A program made the position numbers and the translations under genes. Below, piece by piece: positions 63,974 through 64,000 of a DNA stretch of 64,000 nucleotides (its first letter is position 1; each line of letters begins with the position of its first letter). This stretch comes from Promerops cafer (taxonomy: Eukaryota > Chordata > Aves > Passeriformes > Nectariniidae), in the NCBI GenBank assembly GCA_013398275.1, contig VZSE01014389.1, positions 2,769,074 to 2,833,073 of the forward strand. Reading direction: 5' to 3'. The notes beneath the pieces are model-generated. The model was not told the DNA's origin. It made no database searches and saw nothing but the letters and a program-made list of their open reading frames with translations.

Positions 63974-64000
63974 TATTTGTCCCAAACCAGGACAAATACG

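Larger units (their letters stand above)
63007..63994 (+). mobile_element. LTR of a passerine endogenous retrovirus, with an internal duplicated block
   Basis: Plus-strand sequence runs from TGTTTTAGGGTGATTTTATG to CCCAAACCAGGACA, with TG...CA ends, a T-run and AATAAA (63534-63539), in the manner of an avian ERV LTR. The true LTR would be about 658 bp because 329 bp are present twice. TACG occurs at 63002-63005 and 63997-64000 and might be a target-site duplication. Whether this is a solo LTR or the start of a provirus cannot be told because the window ends. Confidence 0.7.

Overview
The window is vertebrate nuclear DNA, most likely from a passerine bird. It is AT-rich, has spliced exons with GT/AG borders, and carries avian repeats: a degraded CR1 LINE, a tRNA-Ile-derived SINE with a CR1-like tail (a type I know from songbirds), and two avian endogenous-retrovirus LTRs. 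There are no bacterial features, operons or CRISPR arrays. Species and chromosome cannot be read from the sequence.

The only gene I can support is androglobin (ADGB) on the minus strand. Twenty-two confident coding exons lie between 56568 and 9163. Their reading phases match at every junction and together give 3000 nt, that is 999 residues plus a stop. Two further tiny exons (58070-58100 and 59974-60005) fit the phase chain but are less certain. In protein order the exons encode the tail of the calpain-like protease core, a beta-rich calpain-domain-III-like stretch, globin helices roughly C-H with Gln at E7 and His at F8, an IQ motif, globin helices A-B (so the globin is circularly permuted), a second beta-rich stretch, and a charged coiled-coil C-terminus. 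The calpain catalytic part lies beyond base 64000. The transcript ends near 8880 at an AATAAA signal.

Layout. 1-8880 is intergenic, with an orphan CpG-rich block (about 900-1960) holding a 72-bp minisatellite. 8880-60005 is the ADGB 3' two thirds. 60006-63006 has nothing I can identify. 63007-63994 is an LTR containing a 329-bp block present twice around a single N, probably an assembly error.

The most unusual observation is a 222-224 bp segment found almost identically in two ADGB introns (9941-10164 and 15052-15273). It contains an exon-like 48-nt open stretch that would keep frame at both positions. I found no evidence of a wholly new biological system.
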